From the NCBI RefSeq assembly GCF_017301635.1, contig NZ_CP071091.1, positions 9,664,501-9,728,500 of the forward strand: a DNA stretch of 64,000 nucleotides, read 5' to 3'. The notes below the pieces were generated by a model. That model did no database searches. It saw nothing but the letters and a program-made list of their open reading frames with translations, and was not told the DNA's origin. Every line of letters starts with the position of its first letter. Position 1 is the stretch's first letter. A program made the translations under genes and the position numbers. The DNA comes from Myxococcus landrumus. GTDB taxonomy: Bacteria > Myxococcota > Myxococcia > Myxococcales > Myxococcaceae. This document shows, piece by piece, positions 1 to 8,430 of the stretch.

Positions 1-1
1 C

Positions 2-982
2 CTGGCGGTCATGGGGCGGCCGAGTCCGTGGAACCTGGAGCGGGTGCGCGAGGAGGGGTGGCTCGACATCGACGCGCTCTGGGACTGGGATGGGAAGTCC
101 CTCACCGACAAGGACGCGCAGGAACGGCACTACGCCTCCGCCTGGCTTTGGGTTCACTACCTCATCAACAAGCACCCCGCGCGCTTCGACGCGTTCCAGA
201 GCTTGCTGGCCCGCGCCGAGGCTTCTCGCCGCGCGTGGAAGAGTGTCTTTGGCGATGGGGCGGATTTGAAGGAGGGGCTTCGCGCCTACGTCGAAAGTGG
301 GCTCTACGCCGTCCTCACCCAGCCACTGCCGCCTGTCCCGACAGAGCTCACCTCGCGCGAGCTGGAGTCCGCCGAGGTCCATGCCATTCGCGGGCTGCTC
401 TACTTCAGGGCCGGCGGGGTGATGTCCTACGACGAGCGCCTGAAGAAGGCCCGCGCCGAGGTCGAGCAGGGGCTGCGAGAGGACCCCCTCAACGTGAGTG
501 CCGCCGTCCTCGCCGCGCAGGTGTATGCGGGCAATGACGAACACCTCGAGAGGGCCCGGGCCCTGGTGAAGGCGCATCCGGACAATGGCAGTGCCTGGGA
601 CCTGCTGGCGGTGTACCTGGACGAGGCGGCCGAGCCCGAGGTGATGGCTCAGGCACGGACGTCCGCTGCCCGGCTGCTGCCGCTCAATGCGCGGGTCCAA
701 CAGAACCTCGCGCGACATCACCTGTCGAAGGGACGGCTCGAGCAGGGATTGACCGTGGCCCGTCAGGCCGTGGCGCTCGCGCCCGGTGAGCTCTCTGGAT
801 ATGCACTCCAGGCGGAGGCGCTCTTTCGGCTCGAACGCTGTCCGGAGGCCCTGTCCCACCAGCGTCGCGCGGTGGCCTTGCTGACTGGGAGTCATCCGGA
901 AGCCTTCCGGAAGCACACGCGCTCCATTCTCAAATCCTACGAAGCGAAGTGCGGTGAGGCAGTCAAAACCGCCCCGCCCTGA
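2..982 (+). CDS. TPR-repeat protein, 5' end outside window
   Basis: The frame is open from the first bases of the window, so this is the C-terminal part of a longer protein; the ATG at 11 is probably internal. Residues of roughly 40-90 (ASAWLWVHYLINKHPARFDAF) look like the tail of a DUF1570/peptidase-MA-like region, followed by helical repeats with TPR-style spacing (LNVSAAVLAAQVY, LARHHLSKGRLEQGLTVARQA, YALQAEALFRLERCPEAL). A protein-protein interaction or surface role is likely for TPR proteins but no specific partner can be named. Host gene. Confidence 0.6.
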   Translation: MAVMGRPSPWNLERVREEGWLDIDALWDWDGKSLTDKDAQERHYASAWLWVHYLINKHPARFDAFQSLLARAEASRRAWKSVFGDGADLKEGLRAYVESGLYAVLTQPLPPVPTELTSRELESAEVHAIRGLLYFRAGGVMSYDERLKKARAEVEQGLREDPLNVSAAVLAAQVYAGNDEHLERARALVKAHPDNGSAWDLLAVYLDEAAEPEVMAQARTSAARLLPLNARVQQNLARHHLSKGRLEQGLTVARQAVALAPGELSGYALQAEALFRLERCPEALSHQRRAVALLTGSHPEAFRKHTRSILKSYEAKCGEAVKTAPP

Positions 983-1063
983 GCAGGGCTTGAGCTGCTT
1001 GATAGGGTCTCCCCCGGCGCTCCCATTCCTCGCGAGCGCCGCACCCGCAATGGGGGAGTCCAC

Positions 1064-2068
1064 ATGAGCAGCGTTTCGAGAGGGGCCCGTGGCCTTGCCA
1101 CGCTTTTCGGCATGGCGGCCTTGGTGTCCATGGGTTGTGGTGATGTCCCGGACGCACCGGAGAATTCCCAGACAGCGGAGGAGCAGGCTCCCGCGCCGCG
1201 GGAAGAGCGCTCCGCCCTCGTGGTTGGCGCGCCGACCGTGACGCTCGACTCCCCGAGCGGAGGCAGCTTCCTGCGGGGCGCCGTCACCCTGACGGCGAGC
1301 GCCTATGACGACGTGGGGGTGTCCCGCGTGGACTTCTTCTCGGGCACCACCCTCATCGCCTCCTCCACCCAGGCTCCCTTCATCGTGAGCTGGGACACGA
1401 CGACGGGCACCTCCGGCACGCACGCGCTGACGGCCCAGGCCTTCGACGCGGATGGCAACTCCGGCACGTCCGCGCCCGTGAGCGTCATGGTGGACAACTT
1501 CCTGCCCATCCTCTTGAGCGGCTCACCGAAATACAATCCCCAGGCGCAGAACTACGTGAGGGGCAACATCACCGTGGGTTGGGTTGCCACGGACCAGAAC
1601 CTCTCCGGAATCGCGCTGACGGAGTTCTTCGAGGACGGGGTCCTGCGCGCCACGCAGCCGGGCCACCCGTCCCCTGACTACTCCTTCTCGTGGGACACGC
1701 GGGTGCTGGCGAACCGCAGCTATTCGCTGATGCTTCGCGCGACGGACAACGCGGGCAACGTGCAGACCCTCACGCGCGCGCTGATGGTCGACAACGCGCC
1801 GCCTTCGTCGCTCCTCACCGCTCCGGCCAACGGCGCGGTGGTCTCCGGGCTCGTCACCCTGGCCGCCCAGGCGAGCGACAGCCAGGCGCTCATCTACGTC
1901 GCCTTCGAGATTGATGGCGTCCTCCAGTCGCCCTTCGCGACGACGGCGCCGTTCACCCGGACCTGGGACACCACGGGCAAGTCCGGCACGCATGTGATTG
2001 TCGCCATCGCGTATGACCGCGCGGGCAACAGCAAGCGCAGCAATGCCGTGACAGTCACCGTGCCCTGA
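1064..2068 (+). CDS. Lipoprotein with three Ig-like repeats
   Basis: 334 aa. The N-terminus (residues 1-25) is a lipoprotein signal with lipobox SMGC, so the mature protein should be anchored at an envelope membrane. It is followed by a Pro/Glu-rich linker and three bacterial Ig-like domains of about 90 residues, each containing VTL-A-DDxGVxxVxFF...WDTTxxxxGxHxLTAxAxDxxGN (near residues 66-142, 150-240, 247-334). Such repeats are common in myxobacterial surface proteins and usually mediate binding; no enzymatic motif is seen. Host gene, ending just before a strong hairpin terminator. Confidence 0.75.
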   Translation: MSSVSRGARGLATLFGMAALVSMGCGDVPDAPENSQTAEEQAPAPREERSALVVGAPTVTLDSPSGGSFLRGAVTLTASAYDDVGVSRVDFFSGTTLIASSTQAPFIVSWDTTTGTSGTHALTAQAFDADGNSGTSAPVSVMVDNFLPILLSGSPKYNPQAQNYVRGNITVGWVATDQNLSGIALTEFFEDGVLRATQPGHPSPDYSFSWDTRVLANRSYSLMLRATDNAGNVQTLTRALMVDNAPPSSLLTAPANGAVVSGLVTLAAQASDSQALIYVAFEIDGVLQSPFATTAPFTRTWDTTGKSGTHVIVAIAYDRAGNSKRSNAVTVTVP

Positions 2069-2083
2069 GCCCAGGGCGGAACG

Positions 2084-2116
2084 CCGGAGCTGTCTGTTTC
2101 ATCCAGACAGCTCCGG
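2084..2116. terminator. Bidirectional hairpin terminator
   Basis: A perfect 13-bp inverted repeat (2084-2096 with 2104-2116) with a 7-nt loop lies between the convergent stop codons at 2068 and 2121. It can fold from either strand, so it likely ends both transcripts. There is no long T run, as is usual in very GC-rich genomes. Confidence 0.75.
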
Positions 2117-2120
2117 GCGG

Positions 2121-3686
2121 TCAGTGATGCCGGCCCAGGCGCTCGTGGCTCGTCACCCACTCCTCGGAGCCCCGCTCGGAGGCCACGGCGCACAAGAGGG
2201 ACAGCTCTCCCGCGAGGACAACGCCGGCGACAATCTCCGCGAGCCTGCGCACCTTCCCTCGTCCGTGGCAGTCCATCAGCTCCAGACACTCGCGCTGCGT
2301 GGGCAGGCCCGTGCCGCCTCCATGGGTGGCCAGGACCAGCGAGGGGAGGGTGATGGCCGCATAGAGGTCCCCCTCCTCGGTTTCATGCGTGAACAACGTT
2401 CCGGCCGCGGACTCCGCCAGGGCCGCCACGTCTTGTCCCGTGGCGATGAACAGGGCTGCGAGGGCGTTGGCGGATTGAGCGCCGTTGTTGTGGGCGCCCG
2501 CGAGCCTGGCGCCCTCCGCGCAGATGCGCTGGAAGAGGACGGCCTGGGACACGCGTGTCCGCATCGAGGTCCGCAACAACTCCCGGGGGACGACCACCTC
2601 GGCCGTCACCCGCTTGCCCCGCGTCTGGAGGATGTTCATCTGCGAGGACTTCTTGTCGGTGGAGATGTTTCCCTCCAGGAAGCTGGCGCGAATCGAGGGG
2701 TAGCGCTCGCGAATCCACTTCAGGGCCTCGAAGGTGGCCTTGCCCACCATGTTCTGGCCCGCGGCGTCGCCCGTGCTGAAGTTGAAGCGCAGGAAGACGA
2801 AGCGGTGGACCTGGAAGGTCTCGATGCGCAGCAGCTTCGCCACGTGGCTGGTGGACTCCGCCAGCGTGGTGATGACGCCCTGTTGCTCCTTGACCCATGA
2901 GACGAAGTCTCGCCCCTGCTTCGCGTCGTCGAACACGAAGGCGGGGGCTCGTTGCATGGAATCATCCAACACCGTGCAGCGGGCTCCTCCGCACGCGTTG
3001 AGGAGCTTGATACCTCGGTTGTAGCTCGCGACCATCGTCCCCTCGGTGGTCGCCAGGGGGATGAGATACGGACCGTCCGCGTGCTCTCCATGGATGACGA
3101 GTGGCCCCGCCACTCCGAGCGGGACCTGCGCCACCCCCGTGAAGAGCTCGCACGAGTTTCGCGCGTGTCGTGGGGCGAAGGAGTGCCGCGACACATGATT
3201 CAAGCAGGTGCCCGCCCAGCCCTCCGCATGGGCCCGGCGTGCCTGGACGATGGTTTCGGAGTAATCGTCCTCCTCCTCACGGGGGAGCCGACCCTCCGTC
3301 CGGGAGGGTGACGCCTCGATGCCCTCTGTCGCATCCAGTCGCAAGACACCGTGGAGGCCGCATTCGAGCTCCACCTCGAACCGGTGCTCCCCTGGGTCGA
3401 GCGCCGGAACCGAGGTGCGGATACAGACGGTCCGCTGACGTCCGAAGGGAAAGGGGCGCTCGGCAGAGACATGCTCGCCGCGTGTGACAGCGCCCTCCTC
3501 GGGAAACAGGACGAGGTCTCCTGGAGGAACCTCGTGTCCGTTGACACGCAGCGGCCCCCACCTGACGACATGCAAATCCGCCAGGTGGTTGGTCAGTGAG
3601 ACTTCCACGGCGCCACGCCGGTTTCTCAGGCAGGGCTCCATTGAATTCCTGACGACACCCTCACTGTCTGCCTCTTCGTCGTTCAT
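2121..3686 (-). CDS. Hydroxymethylglutaryl-CoA reductase with N-terminal extension
   Basis: 521 aa. The C-terminal two thirds carries the HMG-CoA reductase signatures: PLATTEGTMVASYNRG (catalytic Glu), FNFSTGDAAGQNMV, STDKKSSQMN (catalytic Lys), AALFIATGQDVA (catalytic Asp), LATHGGGTGLPTQRE and a C-terminal SHERLGR (catalytic His). The enzyme reduces HMG-CoA to mevalonate with NAD(P)H, the committed step to isoprenoids. The first about 140 residues are not part of the core and contain beta-rich segments (PLRVNGHEVPPGDLVLF, RFEVELECGLHGVLRLD) that may form an extra sandwich domain. No mevalonate-pathway neighbour is visible. Host gene, convergent with the upstream lipoprotein gene. Confidence 0.9.
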   Translation of the reverse strand: MNDEEADSEGVVRNSMEPCLRNRRGAVEVSLTNHLADLHVVRWGPLRVNGHEVPPGDLVLFPEEGAVTRGEHVSAERPFPFGRQRTVCIRTSVPALDPGEHRFEVELECGLHGVLRLDATEGIEASPSRTEGRLPREEEDDYSETIVQARRAHAEGWAGTCLNHVSRHSFAPRHARNSCELFTGVAQVPLGVAGPLVIHGEHADGPYLIPLATTEGTMVASYNRGIKLLNACGGARCTVLDDSMQRAPAFVFDDAKQGRDFVSWVKEQQGVITTLAESTSHVAKLLRIETFQVHRFVFLRFNFSTGDAAGQNMVGKATFEALKWIRERYPSIRASFLEGNISTDKKSSQMNILQTRGKRVTAEVVVPRELLRTSMRTRVSQAVLFQRICAEGARLAGAHNNGAQSANALAALFIATGQDVAALAESAAGTLFTHETEEGDLYAAITLPSLVLATHGGGTGLPTQRECLELMDCHGRGKVRRLAEIVAGVVLAGELSLLCAVASERGSEEWVTSHERLGRHH

Positions 3687-3901
3687 GCCCCCTCCGCGCG
3701 CCGGAACATGCCCACGCGCTGGCGCCGGGCTACGGGCTTCCCGTGTGTGTGCTTTGCGGGCTTTGAGACGGAGCTGGAATATGGGGATGAACCGTTTCGG
3801 GATGAACGCGCTCCCGGGCCTGGATGGGAGGCGTTCCTACATCACGTCCTCCGCATCTCTCCTATGCTCCTGGCGCGCCCCCATGAGAGAGGAGTGGTCC
3901 C

Positions 3902-4359
3902 ATGCCAGGCATCACCCATCGAATCGTCGAGACGAACGGTATCCAGCTCCATGTCGCGGAGGCGGGAACAGGCCCCTTGGTCCTGTTGCTCCATGGCTGG
4001 CCAGAGTCCTGGTATTCGTGGCGCCACCAAATCCCGGCGCTCGCCGCCGCGGGCTTTCACGTGGTCGCGCCGGACGTGCGAGGGTATGGCCGCAGCTCCG
4101 CGCCGCGGGAGGTCGAGGCGTACCGGATGAAGGAGCTGCTCGCGGACTTCGTGGGCCTGCTCGATGCGCTGGGAGAGCGCACGGCGGTGGTCGTCGGGCA
4201 TGACTGGGGCGCGGCGATGGCGTGGACCTGCGCGGCGCTCCACCCGGAGCGCTTCCGGGCCGTGGTGGGGCTGAGTGTCCCGCATCTGGGGCGCTCGCCC
4301 ATGCCTCCCATGGAGCTCTTCCGGAACGCCTTCAAGGACCGCTGGTTCTACATGCTCTA
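3902..4359 (+). pseudogene. Epoxide-hydrolase-like alpha/beta hydrolase, 5' half, split by prophage
   Basis: Residues 1-153 of an alpha/beta hydrolase of the soluble epoxide hydrolase type. Seen: oxyanion-hole HGWPE, DVRGYGRS, and the nucleophile elbow VGHDWGA with Asp as nucleophile. The frame enters attL at FYMLY and then reads prophage DNA antisense to the integrase until a stop at 5053, so any product would be a non-functional chimera lacking the acid and His. Joining to 58866-59379 across the 15-bp core restores an intact 318-codon gene in frame. Confidence 0.9.
4345..4359. repeat. attL core
   Basis: Fifteen bases GTTCTACATGCTCTA, identical to 58866-58880. Host coding sequence lies to the left and the integrase stop codon begins 20 bp to the right, the usual int-att arrangement. 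The core encodes FYML within the split hydrolase, so the crossover point is in a conserved coding segment rather than a tRNA gene. Confidence 0.88.
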
Positions 4360-4378
4360 TAACCAGCAGACCGTCGTT

Positions 4379-5662
4379 TCATCTCTTCATCTCCTTGAAA
4401 TTACTACCGAAAGAGAGCTTTCCGCGACCCCTGACCTGCGTCGGCGTAACGTCCGCGTCACGCGCTCGTGCAAATGGGATGTTCTCCGCCGCATCCCGCA
4501 CTTGCTCTGCGTCAACGGCGTAGTAGTGCTTCATCGTCGTCGCCAGTTCCGCGTGTCCGAGGGCGCGCTGTGCCAGGGCAGGGTTCCCAAGGGCAGTGGC
4601 GTACGAGTTCCGCAGATGGCGGAAGGTGTAGTCCCCTGGTTCGACTCGAGCATTCATCCGCCCACCGCAGTGGCACGGCTTCGATTTAGGCCAGGGTGCG
4701 TGCTTAGTCTTCGCGCATTTGACGCACGTCAGTCGCCACCCAGGGGAGAGTCCGGCGCGGGTCAGTGCCGCTCGAAAGGCAGCGTTGTAGATGGCGTCAG
4801 GGCGTCGCTGTTGCATGCCGCTCGGGCCCGGCCAGACGAACACGCTAGTCGTCTCCCGCCGGCGCTTCCGCAGCATCGCGGCAACGGGTTGCGGGAGCGG
4901 GACAATCCGCTCACGCTTCCCCTTGGGAGTGAGCTTTACACCGCTCCGCTTGACGTGAACGCTAGGAGCGTCGTGGCCGAGGTCGAGGTCGCTCCAAAGG
5001 AGCGGAGGAATCTCGCCTTCACGGAGTCCAGTGCACGCCGCAAACCAGAATAGGTTTGCCCATCGCCCAGAGTGGTCAAGCACGAGGTCCATCTCTTGCG
5101 GCCGGAGTTTCTTCGGGTGGCGCTTTGGGGGCTTTGGTTTGGCAGCCTCCCGGACGGGTGACTCACCCATGAATACGCGTGCCTTCTTGGCCCATTTGTA
5201 GATAAGGCTCAGCCGAATGAGCACCTGCCCCACGGTGCCCGGGGCAAGGCGACGGTTTCCGCCAACGCCGCCGAGGAGACCGTTGGCGAACGTCTCCACG
5301 TCCGCGACGGTGACCTGCGCGAGATACTTCTTCCCGAGCGCTGGGATGATGTGTCGGCGCACGTAGATTTCGTCGCTCTTGTAGGAGTCGAGACCCTGCC
5401 GGCTGGCCAACATCTCTGCAGCAGCCTGGTCCACGCGCATCACCTTTCTCGCGGCGGGGATGCGGCCATGCCTTATGGCGTCGGCCTCATCCAACGCTTC
5501 TCTGAGCTTTACCTCTGCCTCTGCCTTGGTTCTGGCGTCAGTGCGTGGTTGGACGCGCGTCCCTCCCGCGTCCCGATAGTCGAGATGCCAAGTCCCATGC
5601 AGCGGCGCCTCCTTGCGCGCTGCTTTGTCGCCCTTGCGTCGGCGGAAGTAGACGCGTGGCAT
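4379..5662 (-). CDS. int: Tyrosine recombinase integrase with Cys-cluster insert
   Basis: 427 aa. N-terminal arm-binding region, then a SAM-like core-binding segment (about 75-165) and the catalytic domain: Arg214 in CTGLREGEI, the box-II segment TFRHLRNSYAT (about 347-356), LGHAEL with His370, and a Tyr nucleophile in KHYYAVD (Tyr380 or 381). The canonical first His of HxxR reads as Arg348 here. Between box I and box II sits an insert with C313-x2-C316 and C330-x-C332, which looks like a small zinc knuckle. It catalyses recombination at the 15-bp core. Its ATG directly abuts the stop of the excisionase gene (TAGATG), indicating translational coupling. Confidence 0.93.
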   Translation of the reverse strand: MPRVYFRRRKGDKAARKEAPLHGTWHLDYRDAGGTRVQPRTDARTKAEAEVKLREALDEADAIRHGRIPAARKVMRVDQAAAEMLASRQGLDSYKSDEIYVRRHIIPALGKKYLAQVTVADVETFANGLLGGVGGNRRLAPGTVGQVLIRLSLIYKWAKKARVFMGESPVREAAKPKPPKRHPKKLRPQEMDLVLDHSGRWANLFWFAACTGLREGEIPPLLWSDLDLGHDAPSVHVKRSGVKLTPKGKRERIVPLPQPVAAMLRKRRRETTSVFVWPGPSGMQQRRPDAIYNAAFRAALTRAGLSPGWRLTCVKCAKTKHAPWPKSKPCHCGGRMNARVEPGDYTFRHLRNSYATALGNPALAQRALGHAELATTMKHYYAVDAEQVRDAAENIPFARARDADVTPTQVRGRGKLSFGSNFKEMKR

Positions 5663-5965
5663 CTATGCTGACTCCTGGGCGGCGGCCCACGCACGGATGG
5701 CGTCGGGGCGATACCTGCGCATGCGACCACCGAGGACGATAGATGGGATGTCTCCTTTGACCGCAAGTCGACTCACCGTCTTCGACGAGACGCGAAGAAA
5801 TGCAGCCACGTCCTCGCGAGTCCACAACTCCCCCGCATCGCGCGGGACGACCCGCAGATGCGGCGCCTCGTTGTCCTTGGGCCCTTCGCAACTCATCTCA
5901 TCAATCCCGTCCGTCATCACATCCCCCACGGTTTGACTGCACATCCTAGCAGGTACATCAGACAT
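5663..5965 (-). CDS. Excisionase-type helix-turn-helix protein
   Basis: 100 aa. The C-terminal half has the MerR/excisionase winged-helix pattern LWTREDVAAFLRVSSKTVSRLAVKG...IVLGGRMRRYRPDAIRAW, typical of small proteins that bend DNA at att sites and bias the integrase to excision. It is encoded immediately upstream of, and coupled to, the integrase. The first about 45 residues are acidic and may be shorter in reality, because in-frame ATGs at MTDGIDE and MSCEG are alternative starts. Confidence 0.82.
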   Translation of the reverse strand: MSDVPARMCSQTVGDVMTDGIDEMSCEGPKDNEAPHLRVVPRDAGELWTREDVAAFLRVSSKTVSRLAVKGDIPSIVLGGRMRRYRPDAIRAWAAAQESA

Positions 5966-5970
5966 GCTTC

Positions 5971-5983
5971 GACCTCAGAGGTC
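5971..5983. promoter_or_regulatory. 13-bp palindrome before excisionase gene
   Basis: GACCTCAGAGGTC: perfect 6-bp arms around one central base, 5 bp upstream of the excisionase ATG. Its position suggests an operator controlling the excisionase-integrase transcript, or a binding site of the excisionase itself. No experimental basis. Confidence 0.4.
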
Positions 5984-6733
5984 TAAGGCTTGAGTGCGAG
6001 ACGTGTGGGCCTGAGGGACGCGCACACGAGTAACCAATGCGGGGAGTTGGCAGCCGTCTGACTCACCCCCGGCGCGCAAGGCGCCTCGTAGTGACGGCTA
6101 CGTGCAAATACTGATAGCAGCCGCAAGTAGCGGTTGCAACTCGCCATGGCGATTTTACTTGACGCGGACGGGTCCGCTGGCGGCGGAGCCCCGAAAACCG
6201 GGCGCCCGCAGGAAGTCGGTGCAGTTTGCTGCACGTCGCGGTGCAGAAACCCGTGAAACAGGCTGGGTGTTTCAGGCACCGTCCGCACAATGGGACTGCG
6301 AGGGGGTACGCCGTGCCCAGCGTCTCGACTCAAAGCTGTGAGGAGTTGGCTGGACACGACGCACCCCGAAAAGACGGCACCGCGACGACGTCGTTCAGGA
6401 ACCGCCGTCGGGCGCCGGAGCAGTAGCTGGACGCGGCGAACCGGCCAGACTCTGCTCTTGAGATTGTCGTGTCGCTCGCTGCCTGAACGTACTGCTTCAG
6501 CGAGGATACTTCGAAGTGCACGATGCGCCGGATTGCCCGGCGCTGTCAAGTCGACTGCTACTGCTTATCGGCGTGCGGCCCGTGCTGCTCGCCGTGGATG
6601 TCACACGCAACGGCGCCTGCGCAATCACAGGCAACGCGCTCGGCACGACGGCAGCAGAGTGCTACGTCCTTGCGGACTGCCATCAGTACAACAGGCCGAG
6701 CCCGTCGCTGTCTGTGTCTGGCTGCGGTGGGAG
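5984..6733. other. Long non-coding stretch with clustered palindromes
   Basis: No convincing gene: the open frames here lack family-like sequence and ribosome sites. It holds several short perfect inverted repeats: CCGC/GCGG at 6121-6133, GCGGAC/GTCCGC at 6164-6177, GTGCAG/CTGCAC at 6219-6234, and TGAAACA/TGTTTCA at 6254-6274 (7-bp arms, 7-bp spacer). It may hold operators or recombinase arm sites. The half-site CGTGAAACA recurs at 51648-51656 on the minus strand. Confidence 0.45.
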
Positions 6734-7180
6734 TCATTGTCCCTCCAGCATCGCCTTGCAGCGCGGGCAGTCCTGCCAGTTGTCGTGGGCTTCCCATGCT
6801 CCGCAGCGGCGCGAATGCCAGCAGTCCATCAGCACCGGCAGCGCCGCCGTCATCGGGGCGAGGGCGTCACGGACCTTTCGTCCCAAACGGATGCGCTCGG
6901 CCTCGGGAATCCTATCCGGATGAGAGAGTGCTGCCAGCGCCTCCCGCACCTTGGCCAGCGGGGAGGGAGTGGGCTCCGGCTCATGCCCTGCCTCGCTCGG
7001 CGCGTCATGTACCAGCGTGGCGTACGCTTCAATCGGACCGTTGCTCCATTTGTCGTCTGTGCCATTCTCGCTCAAGACGTGGAGCCACTGAGGCGTGACC
7101 TTCGTGATGGTCCACTTCTTCTTCGAGCGCCGGTTCTGCCACACCTGCCCGACCTTGACTGTGACAGTGCATGTGCTCAT
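6734..7180 (-). CDS. Hypothetical protein with C-terminal Cys cluster
   Basis: 148 aa, family not recognised. The first about 55 residues form a small beta-rich segment (VTVKVGQVWQNRRSKKKWTITKV) resembling short regulatory barrels. The middle is Pro/Glu-rich and the end (CWHSRRCGAW...CPRC) could bind zinc. Its ATG overlaps the stop of the upstream membrane-protein gene by 4 bp, so both are on one transcript that starts near 8296. Confidence 0.6.
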   Translation of the reverse strand: MSTCTVTVKVGQVWQNRRSKKKWTITKVTPQWLHVLSENGTDDKWSNGPIEAYATLVHDAPSEAGHEPEPTPSPLAKVREALAALSHPDRIPEAERIRLGRKVRDALAPMTAALPVLMDCWHSRRCGAWEAHDNWQDCPRCKAMLEGQ

Positions 7181-7926
7181 GGGGTCCTCTGGATGGTGTT
7201 GTTTGGCAACTCCATGGGTTTGCCGCCCTTGAGTCCGAAGTAGCAGCCGCCGTCATGCTCCACGCTGTTCTTCTTACAGGGCGGGTCCTGTTTGAGATGA
7301 AGCCAGCAGCCGCCATTCACCTCCTCGGCGGGCTCACGGCACGGGGGCCTGTCCTGCCCCGGAAGCGGGCCCTTCGGCATTAGCACCCGCAGGGACTTGT
7401 TCCCCATGCGGAGCGCGTTGAACTCGACCACGTCGGTCAAGTACGCATCCTCGGTGCCCGGCGACGGGTAGGAGTAGGCAACCTGCCCCGAGCCACCAAT
7501 GGCCTGCCCGACGTGGCCCGTGGCGGCTGGCCAGATGAGGGCCGTCAGTGCCGCAGCCGCGACGGCATGAGGCAGCCACGCGCGAGACACAGGGCGTGCC
7601 GGGAGAATCGTCACAGAGACGACGGGGCGCACATCACGCTTGGACGCGAGGTGCGTCTGGCCTCGAGCATCCTCGAGGGCCGCCTCGTAGGCCTCGGCCA
7701 CCGAGTCGAGCACACTGGGCACCAAGTCAGGACGGCCGGCTCGGTGCTCGGCCACCATGCAGTCAGGGTATGCCGTGACGAGCACCTGGCAGGCGCCACC
7801 CGTGTCCTTGCGCACGAGCAGCGCGGGCAGGCCCGTCACTGCGCTCCAGGTAAGGTGCATCCGGCCGACCAACTTGGTGGCTGCCGTCCGGAGGCGGGGG
7901 CCGAGGTGGTAGGGGCGGCCGGTCAT
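7177..7926 (-). CDS. Membrane protein with C-terminal Cys-rich PGQD/GGCW/GGCY module
   Basis: 249 aa. N-terminal soluble part starting GRPYHLGPRLR, one hydrophobic segment (AVAAAALTALIWPAA, about 123-140), then an exported or membrane-proximal C-terminus with PLPGQDRPPC...NGGCWLHL..DPPC..NSVEHDGGCYFGLKGGKPM. The same architecture and motif order are in the prophage protein at 23825-24547. From memory, this Cys module ends many myxobacterial Ser/Thr kinases; here the kinase domain is absent. Function unknown. It overlaps the RHH gene upstream by 4 bp. Confidence 0.65.
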   Translation of the reverse strand: MTGRPYHLGPRLRTAATKLVGRMHLTWSAVTGLPALLVRKDTGGACQVLVTAYPDCMVAEHRAGRPDLVPSVLDSVAEAYEAALEDARGQTHLASKRDVRPVVSVTILPARPVSRAWLPHAVAAAALTALIWPAATGHVGQAIGGSGQVAYSYPSPGTEDAYLTDVVEFNALRMGNKSLRVLMPKGPLPGQDRPPCREPAEEVNGGCWLHLKQDPPCKKNSVEHDGGCYFGLKGGKPMELPNNTIQRTP

Positions 7927-8234
7927 GGCTTGCCACCCTTCTTTGACGGCTTCTTCGCCGCTGGCGTCGATGCCGTCCTGACTTCGCCGTCCGAGAGTTC
8001 GCGGAGCCGGAGCCCTGTCTCGATGAATGACCGAGTGATGTCGTTGCCTGACACCGGGCGCCGCGTATGCGGGCTAACCTTTCCCTCCTTCGCTGCCTCG
8101 GCGGCGAGCGCGTCAATCTTCTCCCACAAGCGCGCAGGCAGCCGGACTGGGCGCTGGACAATCTCGTCTCCCGGCTCCGGCTTCACAAACTCGTCCAATT
8201 TCGACCTCCGTGCGGCCAGCGGATGTGCGGCCAT
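7923..8234 (-). CDS. Ribbon-helix-helix-like DNA-binding protein
   Basis: 103 aa, basic. The segment RPVRLPARLWEKIDALAAEA...VSGNDITRSFIETGLRLREL fits a CopG/Arc-type RHH fold (strand, helix, helix). The C-terminal tail is Lys/Ala-rich. It is first in the minus transcript and faces a divergent promoter pair, so autoregulation and control of the plus block is a reasonable inference. A second RHH protein at 23309-23515 sits in the same position relative to the second Cys-rich membrane protein. Confidence 0.6.
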   Translation of the reverse strand: MAAHPLAARRSKLDEFVKPEPGDEIVQRPVRLPARLWEKIDALAAEAAKEGKVSPHTRRPVSGNDITRSFIETGLRLRELSDGEVRTASTPAAKKPSKKGGKP

Positions 8235-8295
8235 GTGTCCTCCTTAGTGGAAATCGACCCAAACCCTCAAGCCGATTCGTGGGTTAGCAGGAGGC

Positions 8296-8347
8296 ACAAT
8301 ATCTCTTCTCAACCCCACTTGCAATCTGGCGAGTGATACCACATACT
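8296..8347. promoter_or_regulatory. Divergent promoters sharing one palindromic -35 box
   Basis: TTGCAA at 8319-8324 is its own reverse complement. Rightward it is followed after exactly 17 bp by CATACT (8342-8347); leftward it is followed after exactly 17 bp by TATTGT (complement of 8296-8301). Each -10 matches the sigma-70 consensus at four of six positions. It lies in the 254-bp gap between the RHH gene and the first plus-strand gene. Confidence 0.5.
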
Positions 8348-8430
8348 GCATCTCGTGGTTGGCGGACGGGCGTCGCGGGCGGCGGGTTGGAGCTGAGGGG
8401 TTGCCCCTCGGGACGCAGGCCACGGACGTA

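Noticed and set aside
4345-4359. tRNA gene as integration target
   Set aside because: The core lies in the hydrolase coding sequence; no cloverleaf or tRNA 3' end is present at either junction.
3902-5053. 383-codon frame running from the hydrolase into the prophage
   Set aside because: After FYMLY it reads the antisense of the integrase and loses all hydrolase motifs; it is a by-product of integration.
5983-6549. 188-codon minus frame in the long gap
   Set aside because: Composition is Arg/Pro/Ser-rich without motifs or a ribosome site; typical spurious frame in GC-rich DNA.
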